Positions 36,404 to 45,700 are shown, counted from the stretch's first letter. The stretch is 64,000 nucleotides of DNA from Enhydrobacter aerosaccus (GCA_903832005.1 CAIKZO010000031.1:25936-89935), one strand, 5' to 3'. Notes: a model not told the origin generated them from the letters alone. Translations and numbers: made by a program.

Positions 36404-39232
36404 CTAGTGTAGGCTGTCGAGCAAAGTTCGGGCCGACCTGAGATCGAGAGTCTCCAGCCCTTCCGTGAAACGGTCGTAAACCGCCCGCACGGCAGCCGCC
36501 GCTTCGGGCGCTCGGCCCTGGTCACGCAGCAATCGGGCAAGGCTCGTTGCAGCGCGCAATTCCCAGGACAAAGCCCCTTGGTCGTTTGCCTCTTCCAGGG
36601 CCTCCCGGAAGCAGGACTCCGCGCGCGAGTCCTGATCCGTGTCCTTGAGCCTGAGAAGCTCGCCCTTAATTCGCAGGAGCTCGGGATGTATCCATCCATC
36701 GTTTATGTCTTCGGCAAACAAGATCACGTCCTCGATTGCGTCGATCCCTTCATCGACGCGGCCGCTGCACCCCAGGCCCCATGCGAGTTCTGCCCGAAAG
36801 TCACTCACTCCGCGCAGGGTGACATACGTGCCGAGCACGCCGAGCGCCGAGCGCAACATGTCGACACCACGCGAAATCTCGCCTTGCTTGATCAGGAGAA
36901 TGCTCCTGTGGCGGGCGCCCAGGTTGGACCGCTGAGCCGACAGGCTTTGCATCCAGCGCTGTTCGCCGAGAAGGTCGATATATTCCCGTGCCCGCTCCCA
37001 ATCGCCCGTCCATATCGCGACCGGGCAGGCCGCCAGATGCAGGGCATGGCCTAGAGAGAAAGCGTGGCCGGTGAACTTGGCCCGCTCGACGGCGCGCGTT
37101 GCCATTTGCATCGCCTGGTCCGGATACCCCTGCACCCAGAGAACCCTCGCCAGAAAGGCCTGTGCCGCGGCCTGCAGGTCACCGACGAATCGCGTACTGC
37201 TGACGCCGATTTTCTGGAGCGCCGGATTGGCGAGGAGACTCTCGAGGTGGGTGCGCGCATCGCTCTGATTGCCGTGGTTGTGGTGAGAAACACCGATCAT
37301 CCGCAGAGCCACCAACTTATCGCGGGGAGTAATGGCAATTGCAGCGAACTGCAGGGCGGACTGAATGGACTGCCGCATATCGGCGTACCACAGGCCCCAA
37401 AGGGCACGCAGCTGGTAGTCGACATCGCCAATCGTTCTCGACAAGGCGAGGCCGCGCTCCCATGCGGCCCGGGCCGTGGCTGGGTCTTGGCCGATACCCA
37501 ACAACGAATTGCCAATGGCGATGTCGAGCTTCATTTCACGGATCGCGTCTGGGACACCTGTGCGCACCACAGCTTGAAGGGCCTGCTCCGCGCGAGCATG
37601 ACATTCGCCAAACAGCGATAGATGCATCCATAGCGGCACCGCGGCTGCCGTCAGGCCGATCGCCGCCGGGTCGTTGCCGCCGCGAGAGAAAGCCCAGTCG
37701 ACGGCAGCGCGCACATTGTCGATCCGCCATGCGTAGTCTGCTCGCAACTCGGCCGCTGGGCGGCTTTCCCATTCCGGTTCGATACGCTCCAGCAGGGCTT
37801 GATAGTAACGCCCATGGCGCTGCGCGACCGGATCACGCTCACCGCTCGCATCGAGCTTCTCGAGAGCATAGGCCCGGGTGGTGTCGAGGAGGCGATAGAC
37901 CGTGGCGGCGCTTGTGGATTCCAAGACCACGAGCGATTTGTGCACCAGGTTCGAGAGCCCCTCGATAATGTCATCGGTTGCCGATATTGCGCCCGCGTCG
38001 TCCAGCGTAAAGGGTCCGGCGAAGATGCCCAAGCAATGCAGAAGCGCCCGTTCGGACTCCGGTAGCAGCTCACAACTCCAATCGAGCGTCGCCCGCAGGG
38101 TTCGGTGTCGCGGCAGGGGCGTACGGCGTCGACTGACGAGCAAATTGAAACGGTCGCTCAGGTCGGACGCGACCTGCTGCACACCGAGCGTGGCTGCCCG
38201 TGCGGCGGCAAACTCGATCGCCAGGGGAATGCCATCGAGCTGACGGCAGATCGAGGCGACGGTCGAAAGAGTCGTCGCGTCCAGCGAGATCTCGCCGCCC
38301 TGCGTCCGCGTCCGTTGCACGAACAGTTCCACCGCGCTGCTGTCCAACAGTCGTTCGCCCTTTTCCACGATCGACGATCCGGGAAGATCGAGCGGCTGCA
38401 CCCGATAGACGCGCTCTCCGGCGACCCTCATCACCTCGCGACTGGTGGCCACGAGCGACACACGCGGACACTGCTGCACGATCGCCTCTGCAAGACCCGC
38501 GGCGGCATCGATGACATGCTCGCAATTGTCGAACACCAGCAGGAGCCTTGTCGTCCCGATGGCACGGGCGACTCCGTCACGGGTGGTCGCCTTGCCCTCT
38601 CCGGTCCATCCCAATGCCGCCATCACCGCCGACGGCACAAGCTCCGGATCAGCGAGCGATGCCAGTTCGACGAAGCAAACGCGACCGTCGAACTCGTCGA
38701 GCAGGCGCCGCGCGAGTTCGACCGCGAGGGTCGTCTTGCCGATCCCGCCGGGCCCTGCCAGCGTCACGACGCGATACGCTGAAACCAGATCCCTCAGCCG
38801 CTGCAGCGCCCGGCCACGACCGATGATATCGGATGCCGACCCCGGCAGATTGCTGTGAAAGGGCACACCGGGCGCCGAGACGCGAGCAGACAGGGCCGTG
38901 GTGGATGAGTCCTTTTCCTGCTTGGTCTCCCAGCCGCCCAGAAGCTGATAGCCGCGGCCGGTGGAACTCTTGAGAAGGGCTCGATCCGTCCCCAGCGCCT
39001 TGCGGATGGCATGGATATGGACGCGGAGCGTATTTTCCCCCACGACGATGCCGCCCCAAACATGGGACACGAGTTCGTCCCGACTGACAACTTGACCGCC
39101 GGATTCGACCAGCTTCTCGATGATGGCAAACGCGCGCGAGCCGATCGGCACGGGCCGGCCATGGGCTCGAAGCTCACGCTGGCTCCCATCGATTTCCCAC
39201 GACCCGCTCTCGCTCACGAACTGCGCTAACAT
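36404..39232 (-). CDS. OmpR-type winged-helix regulator fused to NTPase and TPR-like domains (AfsR/CadC-like)
   Basis: A 942-residue regulator. Residues 1-100 form an OmpR/PhoB-type winged helix (RAFAIIEKLVESGGQVVSRDELVSHVWGG and NTLRVHIHAIRKALG, then GRGYQLLG). An AAA/NB-ARC-like NTPase follows with Walker A GPGGIGKT at 160-167, a LLLVFDNCEHVID Walker B region and a GLPLAIEFAAARA-like sensor (GIPLAIEFAAARAATLG). The C-terminal 450 residues are helical repeats. No receiver domain is present, so signalling is probably through ligand or partner binding. It converges on the TPR gene 45 bp away. Confidence 0.9.
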   Translation of the reverse strand: MLAQFVSESGSWEIDGSQRELRAHGRPVPIGSRAFAIIEKLVESGGQVVSRDELVSHVWGGIVVGENTLRVHIHAIRKALGTDRALLKSSTGRGYQLLGGWETKQEKDSSTTALSARVSAPGVPFHSNLPGSASDIIGRGRALQRLRDLVSAYRVVTLAGPGGIGKTTLAVELARRLLDEFDGRVCFVELASLADPELVPSAVMAALGWTGEGKATTRDGVARAIGTTRLLLVFDNCEHVIDAAAGLAEAIVQQCPRVSLVATSREVMRVAGERVYRVQPLDLPGSSIVEKGERLLDSSAVELFVQRTRTQGGEISLDATTLSTVASICRQLDGIPLAIEFAAARAATLGVQQVASDLSDRFNLLVSRRRTPLPRHRTLRATLDWSCELLPESERALLHCLGIFAGPFTLDDAGAISATDDIIEGLSNLVHKSLVVLESTSAATVYRLLDTTRAYALEKLDASGERDPVAQRHGRYYQALLERIEPEWESRPAAELRADYAWRIDNVRAAVDWAFSRGGNDPAAIGLTAAAVPLWMHLSLFGECHARAEQALQAVVRTGVPDAIREMKLDIAIGNSLLGIGQDPATARAAWERGLALSRTIGDVDYQLRALWGLWYADMRQSIQSALQFAAIAITPRDKLVALRMIGVSHHNHGNQSDARTHLESLLANPALQKIGVSSTRFVGDLQAAAQAFLARVLWVQGYPDQAMQMATRAVERAKFTGHAFSLGHALHLAACPVAIWTGDWERAREYIDLLGEQRWMQSLSAQRSNLGARHRSILLIKQGEISRGVDMLRSALGVLGTYVTLRGVSDFRAELAWGLGCSGRVDEGIDAIEDVILFAEDINDGWIHPELLRIKGELLRLKDTDQDSRAESCFREALEEANDQGALSWELRAATSLARLLRDQGRAPEAAAAVRAVYDRFTEGLETLDLRSARTLLDSLH

Positions 39233-39311
39233 CCCGCTTCCAGTTCAGACCCCAGCTGACCCTAGAAAGGTAGGCCGCTCGGCTCCAGCTTGGCGAGGGA
39301 GGAGAAGAGGA

Positions 39312-39716
39312 TCAGACCGGAATCAGTGCCGCTGCAACCCGGCGGCCTTCGGCCAGCAGCACGTTGTAGATGCGGCAGGCCGAACCGGTGTCGACCACCT
39401 CGAGGCCGAGCCCCGCTGCCTTGAAGACCGCGCGCTTGGCCGGCGGCACGAAGATCGCCCGCGCGCCGCAGCCCAGCACGAGCAGCTCGGTCGGTGTGGG
39501 CAGCGTCTTGAGAAAGGCCAGCGCCTCGACCGTGAGGTCTTCGGCCCGCGCGAGGTCGAGCGGCACAGTGACAGTCGGCGTCACCAGCACGGGCCCCTGC
39601 CAGTCGCGTTCGCTGATCAGGAAACGACCGGGGCCATAAGTCCGGATGACCTGCGCCGAGGCCGGATCCGGCGTCGGCAGGGATTTGTCGTCGAGCCCCG
39701 TCGGCAGGTCGCTCAC
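39312..39716 (-). CDS. Mth938-like domain protein (NDUFAF3 homologue)
   Basis: A 134-residue Mth938/DUF498-fold protein (VIRTYGPGRFLISERDWQGPVLVTP, LLVLGCGARAIFVPP, YNVLLAEGRRVAAALIPV). Its mitochondrial relative NDUFAF3 assists complex I assembly, and the bacterial role is not settled. It starts with a GTG preceded by GAGGACG and lies 10 bp from secF, the usual alphaproteobacterial arrangement. It is therefore the last gene of the yajC-secD-secF operon. Confidence 0.88.
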   Translation of the reverse strand: MSDLPTGLDDKSLPTPDPASAQVIRTYGPGRFLISERDWQGPVLVTPTVTVPLDLARAEDLTVEALAFLKTLPTPTELLVLGCGARAIFVPPAKRAVFKAAGLGLEVVDTGSACRIYNVLLAEGRRVAAALIPV

Positions 39717-39726
39717 GCGGACGTCC

Positions 39727-40902
39727 TCAGGCCTTCGCCTTGGCGTCCTCGGCCTTGGCCCGGAACTGCTCGGGCCGCAGCTTCAGGTAGACCAGCATCG
39801 CGGAGGCGATCCAGATCGACGAGTAGGTGCCGACGACCACGCCCCACAGCATGGCGATCGAGAAGCTGTAGAGCACCGGTCCGCCGAACAGCACCAGCGC
39901 CAGAACCGCCACGAACACCGTGCCCGAGGTCATCAGCGTGCGCGACAGCGTCTCGTTGACGCTGAAGTTCAGCAGCTCGATCAGGCTCATCTTGCGATAG
40001 CGTCGCATGTTCTCGCGCACGCGGTCGAAGATCACGACGGTGTCGTTGATCGAGTAGCCCGCGATGGTCAGCACCGCGGCCAGCGCCGTCAGGCTGAAGT
40101 CGAGATGCAGCAGCACGAACAGGCCCATCGTCGAGATGACGTCGTGCAGCAGCGCCACCAGGGCGGCCACGCCGAACTGCCACTCGAAGCGCAGCCAGAC
40201 GTAGAGGCAGATCGCGCCCAGGGTCGCCAGCACCGCGATCACGCCCGAGTGCATCAGCTCTTCGCCGATCTTGGGACCGACCGATTCGGTGCCACGCAGC
40301 TCGTACTGGCCGCCGATCGCGTCCTCGACCAGCTTGATCGCGACCTGCTGGCACCATTCGGCGCGCTGTTCGTGGCTCATGTCGATCTTGACGGAATTGC
40401 TGTTGGCGCGCGGCAGCTGGCGGTCCTGCAGGGTGAGGCCCACCGTGCTCACGGCGTCGCGCCAGGCGGCCGAATCGAGCGACGCCGGCGAGGTGAAGGT
40501 GACGTCGCCGGTGGTCGCAGCACCCGGCTCGACCTTCCAGCCGTCGCCCGCGCGCTTCTTCATGACGTGGTCGGCATGGGCGACGCACTGGTCGTTGCCT
40601 TCCTGCCGCTGCACGCGGATCAGGGCGCTCTTGTTGTCGCCGAACTCCTGGAGGCTGACCTCACCGACGCCAAGTCCGCTGGTGATGGTGCGCAGGTTCT
40701 CGAGATGGATGTCGCCCTGCTTGGCGCGCACCTGGATGGCGATGCCGCCCTCGAAGTCGATGCCGAAATTGAGACCGAGGGTGAACACGCCGACGATCGA
40801 CAGCACGTTGATCACCGTCGAGGCGATCAGCGCGATCTTGCGCTTGCCCAGGAAGTCGAAGGTCGTCTTTCCCGAGATGAGGTGATGGGCTCTCCACAAC
40901 AT
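39727..40902 (-). CDS. secF: Protein translocase subunit SecF
   Basis: A 391-residue inner-membrane protein that, with SecD, uses the proton gradient to pull exported proteins through SecYEG. SecF marks: GIDFEGG near residue 48, GVIAVLATLGAICLYVWLRFEWQFGVAALVALLHD, and AGYSINDTVVIFDRVREN. About 80 extra residues lie in the first periplasmic domain (roughly residues 95-185) compared with a usual length near 310, and they include C106 and C184. It lies 7 bp after secD. Confidence 0.96.
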   Translation of the reverse strand: MLWRAHHLISGKTTFDFLGKRKIALIASTVINVLSIVGVFTLGLNFGIDFEGGIAIQVRAKQGDIHLENLRTITSGLGVGEVSLQEFGDNKSALIRVQRQEGNDQCVAHADHVMKKRAGDGWKVEPGAATTGDVTFTSPASLDSAAWRDAVSTVGLTLQDRQLPRANSNSVKIDMSHEQRAEWCQQVAIKLVEDAIGGQYELRGTESVGPKIGEELMHSGVIAVLATLGAICLYVWLRFEWQFGVAALVALLHDVISTMGLFVLLHLDFSLTALAAVLTIAGYSINDTVVIFDRVRENMRRYRKMSLIELLNFSVNETLSRTLMTSGTVFVAVLALVLFGGPVLYSFSIAMLWGVVVGTYSSIWIASAMLVYLKLRPEQFRAKAEDAKAKA

Positions 40903-40909
40903 GGCGGCC

Positions 40910-42583
40910 TCAGATCGGCAGTTCGGTCGGCCGCCGCCAGCGCACCCAGGTCGCGAGGATCATCCGGGTGAAGATGGTGGCAGTGAACAGATGGGTGAGC
41001 AGGCCGAGCGACAGCGAGGTCGCAAAGCCGCGGATGGGTCCGGCGCCGAAGCCGAACAGGAGGACGCCGGCAATCAGTGCCGTGAGGTTCGAGTCGATAA
41101 CGGCAGTCAGCGCCTTCTCATAGCCGGTGGCCAGCGCCGAGAAGGCGGAGCGGCCGTTGGCCTTCTCCTCGCGCACGCGCTCGTAGATCAGCACGTTGGA
41201 GTCGACGGACATGCCGACGGTGAGCACGAGGCCCGCAATGCCCGGCAGGGTGAGCGAGGCGCCCAGCACCGACATGCCGGCGAACACCAGCAGCATGTTG
41301 ACCATCATGGCGAGGCTGGCAAAGCCGCCGAACAGCGGTCCGTAGCTGATCAGCATGAAGAGGATGACGAACGCCGTGCCGACCAGCGCGGCCACGGTGC
41401 CGGCATGGATCGCGTCGGCGCCGAGGTCGGCGCCCACGGTGCGCTCTTCGATGATGGTCAGCGTGGCCGGCAGCGCGCCCGAACGCAGCAGCAGCGACTG
41501 CTCCTGGGTCTGCTGGGTCGTGAACTGGCCGGTGATGATGCCGCTGCCGCCGCAGATCGCGCTCTGCACGACCGGGGCGCTGATGATCTCGCTGTCGAGC
41601 TGGATCGCCAGGCGCTTGCCGATGTTGGCGCGCGTGGCGGCGCAGAAGGCGCGGCCGCCCGGGCCGTTGAAGGTGAAGCTGATGATCGGCCGGCCGCCCT
41701 GCTGCTGGTTCTCGAAGGTCGACTTGGCGTCGTCCAGATCCTCGCCGCCCACGACCACGCGCTTGAACACGGGCAGGCATGGCGGCTGGTAGCGCCGGCA
41801 GATCTGCTCGGGCGTCAGCCGCGGGTTGGCGGTGGTGATTTCGTCGAACTTCTTGGGATCGGCGGCACGGAGCGCCTGCATGCCCTCGCGCGTCGGCACC
41901 AGGAACGTCGTGGGCGGCAGCGCCGACGGCACGTTCTGGCCGGTCGCGGCCACGTTCTCGTCGACCAGGTGGAAGGTGAGCTTGGCGGTCTGGTTGATCT
42001 TGCGCTTGAGCTCGGTCGTGTCCTTGATGCCCGGAATCTGCAACAGGATACGGTCGTCGCCCTGGCGCACGATGGTCGGTTCGATGGTGCCGGTCTCGTC
42101 GACGCGGCGGCGCAGGATCTCGATCGACTGGTCGATCACTTCCTTGCGCTTGCGCGTCAGCTCGACGTCCGGATAGGCGACGTTCATCGTGTCGCCGGAG
42201 CCGGTCACGACCAGCGCCGGGTCGACCGCGCGCACGCCGTCGAGCGCCTTCGACCGCTGGCCCTCGTCGCGCAGCACGATCGTCACCGACTTGCCGTTGT
42301 CGATGTCGAGCGACTTGTAGGTGACCTGCTGCTTGCGCATCTCGCCGCGCAGCGAATCGGACAGGTTGGTCAGGCGCTCGTTCATCACGCCGCGCAGGTC
42401 GGCTTCGAGCAGGAAGTGCGCCCCGCCCCGCAGGTCGAGACCGAGGTTGATGCGGCTGGCCTGGTACCAGGCCGGCAGCATGGCATCCACGGAGGCCGGC
42501 AGCAGGTTGGGCAACGCAAGCAGTCCGGCCAGCACGGTAACGACGATGATGGCGATGGTCTGCCAGCGCGGAAGGTTGAGCAT
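40910..42583 (-). CDS. secD: Protein translocase subunit SecD
   Basis: A 557-residue partner of SecF. It shows the N-terminal membrane anchor, GLDLRGGAHFLLE, the periplasmic P1 domains (FHLVDEN; ISFTFNGPGGRAF) and the C-terminal six-helix domain ending AGLVLTVGMSVDSNVLIYERVREE. The P1 region has four cysteines (C262, C269, C314, C344), the first two in ICRRYQPPCLP. Neighbouring SecF also carries two periplasmic cysteines. The ATG at 42583 follows yajC by 47 bp. Confidence 0.96.
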   Translation of the reverse strand: MLNLPRWQTIAIIVVTVLAGLLALPNLLPASVDAMLPAWYQASRINLGLDLRGGAHFLLEADLRGVMNERLTNLSDSLRGEMRKQQVTYKSLDIDNGKSVTIVLRDEGQRSKALDGVRAVDPALVVTGSGDTMNVAYPDVELTRKRKEVIDQSIEILRRRVDETGTIEPTIVRQGDDRILLQIPGIKDTTELKRKINQTAKLTFHLVDENVAATGQNVPSALPPTTFLVPTREGMQALRAADPKKFDEITTANPRLTPEQICRRYQPPCLPVFKRVVVGGEDLDDAKSTFENQQQGGRPIISFTFNGPGGRAFCAATRANIGKRLAIQLDSEIISAPVVQSAICGGSGIITGQFTTQQTQEQSLLLRSGALPATLTIIEERTVGADLGADAIHAGTVAALVGTAFVILFMLISYGPLFGGFASLAMMVNMLLVFAGMSVLGASLTLPGIAGLVLTVGMSVDSNVLIYERVREEKANGRSAFSALATGYEKALTAVIDSNLTALIAGVLLFGFGAGPIRGFATSLSLGLLTHLFTATIFTRMILATWVRWRRPTELPI

Positions 42584-42630
42584 TCCGTCCTAACTCTGTT
42601 GATGAGTCTTATATATAGGAGCGCGCGCGG

Positions 42631-43062
42631 TTATTTCTTGCCGCCGCCGAACAGGCTGGCCAGCAGGCTCTTGCGCTCCGGCGTCCCACCCACCGACTGC
42701 GGCAGCAGGGGCTTCTCGTCTTCCTCGCCTTCCTTGGCGCCGCGGACCGACTCGCCGCGGGTCAGGATGTCGGTGATGGTCTGCTTGATGATGCGTACCC
42801 GCACGCCCTCTGCGAGTTCGACCTGCAGCTCGTTGTCGCCGATCACCTTGGTGACCAGGCCGATGATGCCGCCGCCGGTGACGACGCGGTCGCCGCGCTT
42901 CACACCGCCCAGCATCTCCTTCTGGGCCTTCATCTTCGACTGCTGCGGACGAATCAGCAGGAAATAGAAGACGACGAAAATCAGGACCAGCGGGAAGAGC
43001 TGGACCAGGAAATCGCTGCTGCCGCCACCGGCCGCTTGCGCCCACGCTTGGGAAATGAACAT
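42631..43062 (-). CDS. yajC: Preprotein translocase subunit YajC
   Basis: A 143-residue single-span protein that joins the SecDF complex. The membrane helix and following motif are visible (FLVQLFPLVLIFVVFYFLLIRPQQSKMKAQKEML), as is GDRVVTGGGIIGLVTKV. The C-terminus carries an acidic/basic extension beyond the core domain (about residues 110-143). GGAG precedes the ATG. It is the first gene of the yajC-secD-secF-Mth938 operon and is divergent from the DUF815 ATPase gene. Confidence 0.95.
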   Translation of the reverse strand: MFISQAWAQAAGGGSSDFLVQLFPLVLIFVVFYFLLIRPQQSKMKAQKEMLGGVKRGDRVVTGGGIIGLVTKVIGDNELQVELAEGVRVRIIKQTITDILTRGESVRGAKEGEEDEKPLLPQSVGGTPERKSLLASLFGGGKK

Positions 43063-43091
43063 CGTCTGCTCCGATTCTGCCTTGGCGTATC

Positions 43092-43119
43092 GGCCGCTGT
43101 GCGGCCAAGGGTGCCCCTT
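43092..43119. promoter_or_regulatory. Tandem short hairpins in the yajC / DUF815 divergent spacer
   Basis: Two adjacent perfect hairpins: GGCCGC-TGT-GCGGCC (43092-43106) and AAGGG-TGC-CCCTT (43107-43119). They lie 30-57 bp upstream of the yajC ATG. They would fold in a yajC 5' leader or may be operator sites for either divergent gene. Neither has a T-tract, so a terminator is unlikely. Role unknown. Confidence 0.35.
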
Positions 43120-43233
43120 AGAAAAGCGGCCGGACTATAGCCGCCCGCAACAGCTTTGCAACGCGGGCTCTGGGCGATATGGTCGCCCCCTTTTCGAGCC
43201 CAAAGCTACCGTAGCGGGCTCCTGCAGGCCCCG

Positions 43234-44097
43234 ATGGATCAAGATCTTAAAGCCACGATTTCACGTATCGCCGACGCCCTCGACCGACTGGCCCCGCCCG
43301 CTCCGCCCAGCGCCGACATCAATGCCGCCGAGGCCTATGTCTGGCACGCGGCCGGCCATCGCCTGGAAGCCGTCTTAAAGGTCAACCGGGTCAATCTCGA
43401 CCTGCTCCAGGGAATCGACCGCCAGAAGACCACCCTGCTGGAGAACACACGGCGCTTCGCCAAAGGCCTGCCGGCCAACAATGCGCTCCTCTGGGGCTCG
43501 CGCGGCGCGGGCAAGAGCTCGATCGTGAAGGCCGTCCACGCCCAGGTGAACCGCGAGTTGGGCGGGCCGCCCGGCCCCGTGGCCCTGGTCGAGATCCATC
43601 GCGAGGATATCCCGTCGCTGCCGGCGCTGCTGACCCGCATCCGCGATACCAAGCGGCACTTCATCGTGTTCTGCGACGACCTCTCCTTCGACGGCCAGGA
43701 CGCGGCCTACAAGTCGCTGAAGGCCGTGCTCGACGGCGGCATCGAAGGCCGGCCGGAGAACGTCGTGTTCTACGCCACCTCCAACCGCCGCCATCTGATG
43801 CCGCGCGACATGATCGAGAACGAGCGCTCGACCGCGATCAACCCGTCCGAGGCGGTGGAAGAGAAAGTCTCGCTGTCGGATCGCTTTGGCCTGTGGCTCG
43901 GCTTCCACAACGCCAACCAGGACACGTTCTTCGCCATGATCGAGGCCTACGCGGAGCACTACAAGCTGGGCGTCCCGGTCGAGGAGTTGCGCAAGCGTGC
44001 CGTCGAATGGTCGGTCACGCGCGGCTCGCGCTCGGGCCGCGTGGCCTGGCAGTTCGTGCTCGAAGTGGCGGGTGAACTCGGGAAAAGGCTGGACTGA
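43234..44097 (+). CDS. DUF815 family AAA+-like ATP-binding protein
   Basis: A 287-residue predicted P-loop ATPase: Walker A in NALLWGSRGAGKSSIVKAVHA, Walker B in FIVFCDDLSFDGQDAAYKSLKAVLDGG, and a sensor-like stretch VVFYATSNRRHLMPRDMIEN. The family is widespread and uncharacterised. In alphaproteobacteria it often lies next to yajC, as here (divergent). The ATG at 43234 starts the family N-terminus (MDQDLKATISRIADALDRL). The PNPOx gene begins one base after its stop codon. Confidence 0.9.
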   Translation: MDQDLKATISRIADALDRLAPPAPPSADINAAEAYVWHAAGHRLEAVLKVNRVNLDLLQGIDRQKTTLLENTRRFAKGLPANNALLWGSRGAGKSSIVKAVHAQVNRELGGPPGPVALVEIHREDIPSLPALLTRIRDTKRHFIVFCDDLSFDGQDAAYKSLKAVLDGGIEGRPENVVFYATSNRRHLMPRDMIENERSTAINPSEAVEEKVSLSDRFGLWLGFHNANQDTFFAMIEAYAEHYKLGVPVEELRKRAVEWSVTRGSRSGRVAWQFVLEVAGELGKRLD

Positions 44098-44098
44098 C

Positions 44099-44689
44099 AT
44101 GAGCGACTCCGAAGACGTGCTGTTCTCGCCATCGGTGAAAGCGGAGCAGACACGTCTCGGATCGCGCCAGATGTTCGAGGGCCGCGAGTGGCAATCGGAG
44201 ATCACCGACGATCTCCGCCAGTTCCTTGACGCCATCGACACCTTCTTCTTCGCCACGGCCAGCGCCGACGGCCGGCCTTACATCCAGCATAGCGGCGGTC
44301 CTCCGGGATTCCTGAAGCCGATCGGCACGCGCGAGCTGGCCTTCGCCGACTTTGCCGGCAATCGCCAGTATGTGACCCTCGGCCACCTGAAGGAAAACGA
44401 CCGCGCGCACATCTTCATCCTGCACTTCGCCAGCCAGCAGCGGGTGAAACTGTGGGGCCGCGCCCGCGTGATCGAAAACGATCTCGAGCTGATGGAGCGG
44501 CTGGTCGACCCGACCTACAAGGCCCGGCCACAGCGCGCGATCGTCTTCCGGATCGAGGCCTACGACATCAACTGCCGCCAGCACATCACCGCGCGCTACA
44601 GCGAAGCCGAAATCGCGCCCTCGGTGAACAGACTGATCGAACGCATCAAGGAACTCGAAGAAGAAGTCGAGCGACTGAAAAAAGGATGA
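44099..44689 (+). CDS. Pyridoxamine 5'-phosphate oxidase family protein
   Basis: A 196-residue split-barrel flavin-binding-like protein (FLDAIDTFFFATASADGRPYIQHSGGPPGFLKPIG; ELAFADFAGNRQYVTLGHLKENDRAHIFILHF), with a C-terminal coiled-coil tail (LIERIKELEEEVERLKKG). It lacks the substrate motif of true PdxH and belongs to the general FMN/F420 oxidoreductase group. It follows the DUF815 gene without spacer, so the two are co-translated, and it converges on the 2OG-oxygenase gene. Confidence 0.88.
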   Translation: MSDSEDVLFSPSVKAEQTRLGSRQMFEGREWQSEITDDLRQFLDAIDTFFFATASADGRPYIQHSGGPPGFLKPIGTRELAFADFAGNRQYVTLGHLKENDRAHIFILHFASQQRVKLWGRARVIENDLELMERLVDPTYKARPQRAIVFRIEAYDINCRQHITARYSEAEIAPSVNRLIERIKELEEEVERLKKG

Positions 44690-44692
44690 GGC

Positions 44693-45640
44693 TCAACCCG
44701 CTGTCTTCGCGAAACGTTCGGCCCGATAGGCGCCGACCGTGACCGGCGGATATTTCGGCGCCCCGCCGGCGGGCAGGCACGACGGCAGACATTCGACGAC
44801 CGTGTCGTAGTTGGCCTGGAAGAAGAACGGCACGGAGATGCGCCGCTCCGCCCAGCCCGTGGGCGGATTGGCGACACGATGGGGCGTCGACACCCACAGC
44901 TCGTTGGTCCAGCGCATCAGTATGTCGCCCACATTCACGACGAAAAGGTCGGGCGTCGCCGGTGGCGCGATCCAGCTTCCGTCGCGCGCTCGCACTTCGA
45001 GGCCGCCGGTGTCCGAGTTCGCATGGACGAAGGTCAGCATGTTGAGATCGGTATGCACGCCCGCGCGCAACTGGCCCTCTTCCGGCGCCCTATCGTAGGG
45101 CGGGTAGCAGATGAGGCGCAGCATGCTGATGTGCCGGTCGGTGATGGCGGCGAAGTAGTCTGCCGGCAATCCGAGGGCCAGGCTTGCGATGCCGAGGGTG
45201 CGTTGCGCGAGGCTTGTTACCGCCTGCCAATAGGCGCGCATTGCGGGCTGCAACGCCGCCGGATGATCAGGCCACCGATTGGACGCGAACGAGGGATAGG
45301 CGGCGGGCGACGTATAATAAGGAGTGTCGGGCAGATCGAACGGCCCGATCGAGAAGATCTCCTTGTGGTCGGGCGGCGTCTGCCCGCCGCCGAGCCGCGC
45401 CAGTGTCTCCTCGCCGTAGGCAATGAAGCCGCGGTTCTGATCGGGACTCGGCCGCTTCACCTTCTGCTTCTCGCTCATCGACAGATCGAAGAAGCCGTTC
45501 GCCGCCGCGTAGAGGGAATCGATCGTCGCGGCCGGCACGCCATGGCCGGTGAGCGCCACGAAGCCGGTGTCCCGAAACGCCGCTCCCAACTCGGGCGCCA
45601 GCGCCTGGTCGGGACGTGAAAGATCGAGAACGGGAATCAT
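44693..45640 (-). CDS. 2-oxoglutarate/Fe(II) oxygenase, isopenicillin N synthase family
   Basis: A 315-residue non-heme iron oxygenase of the IPNS/DIOX type. The iron ligands are H196-x-D198 (GVHTDLNMLTF) and H254 (STPHRVANP), and the 2OG-binding RxS follows in RRISVPFF. The N-terminus VLDLSRPDQALAPELGAAFRDTGFVALTGHGV is typical. Relatives in bacteria act on small molecules, some on heterocycles. It is divergent from the PotD-like gene across 60 bp, so they may be co-regulated. The frame stays open upstream of 45640 without similarity. Confidence 0.92.
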   Translation of the reverse strand: MIPVLDLSRPDQALAPELGAAFRDTGFVALTGHGVPAATIDSLYAAANGFFDLSMSEKQKVKRPSPDQNRGFIAYGEETLARLGGGQTPPDHKEIFSIGPFDLPDTPYYTSPAAYPSFASNRWPDHPAALQPAMRAYWQAVTSLAQRTLGIASLALGLPADYFAAITDRHISMLRLICYPPYDRAPEEGQLRAGVHTDLNMLTFVHANSDTGGLEVRARDGSWIAPPATPDLFVVNVGDILMRWTNELWVSTPHRVANPPTGWAERRISVPFFFQANYDTVVECLPSCLPAGGAPKYPPVTVGAYRAERFAKTAG

Positions 45641-45700
45641 TGGCACACCGATTGCACGTCCCGGGGGTGGAAAATGGTGAAATCTGGGGAGAGCACCGCC

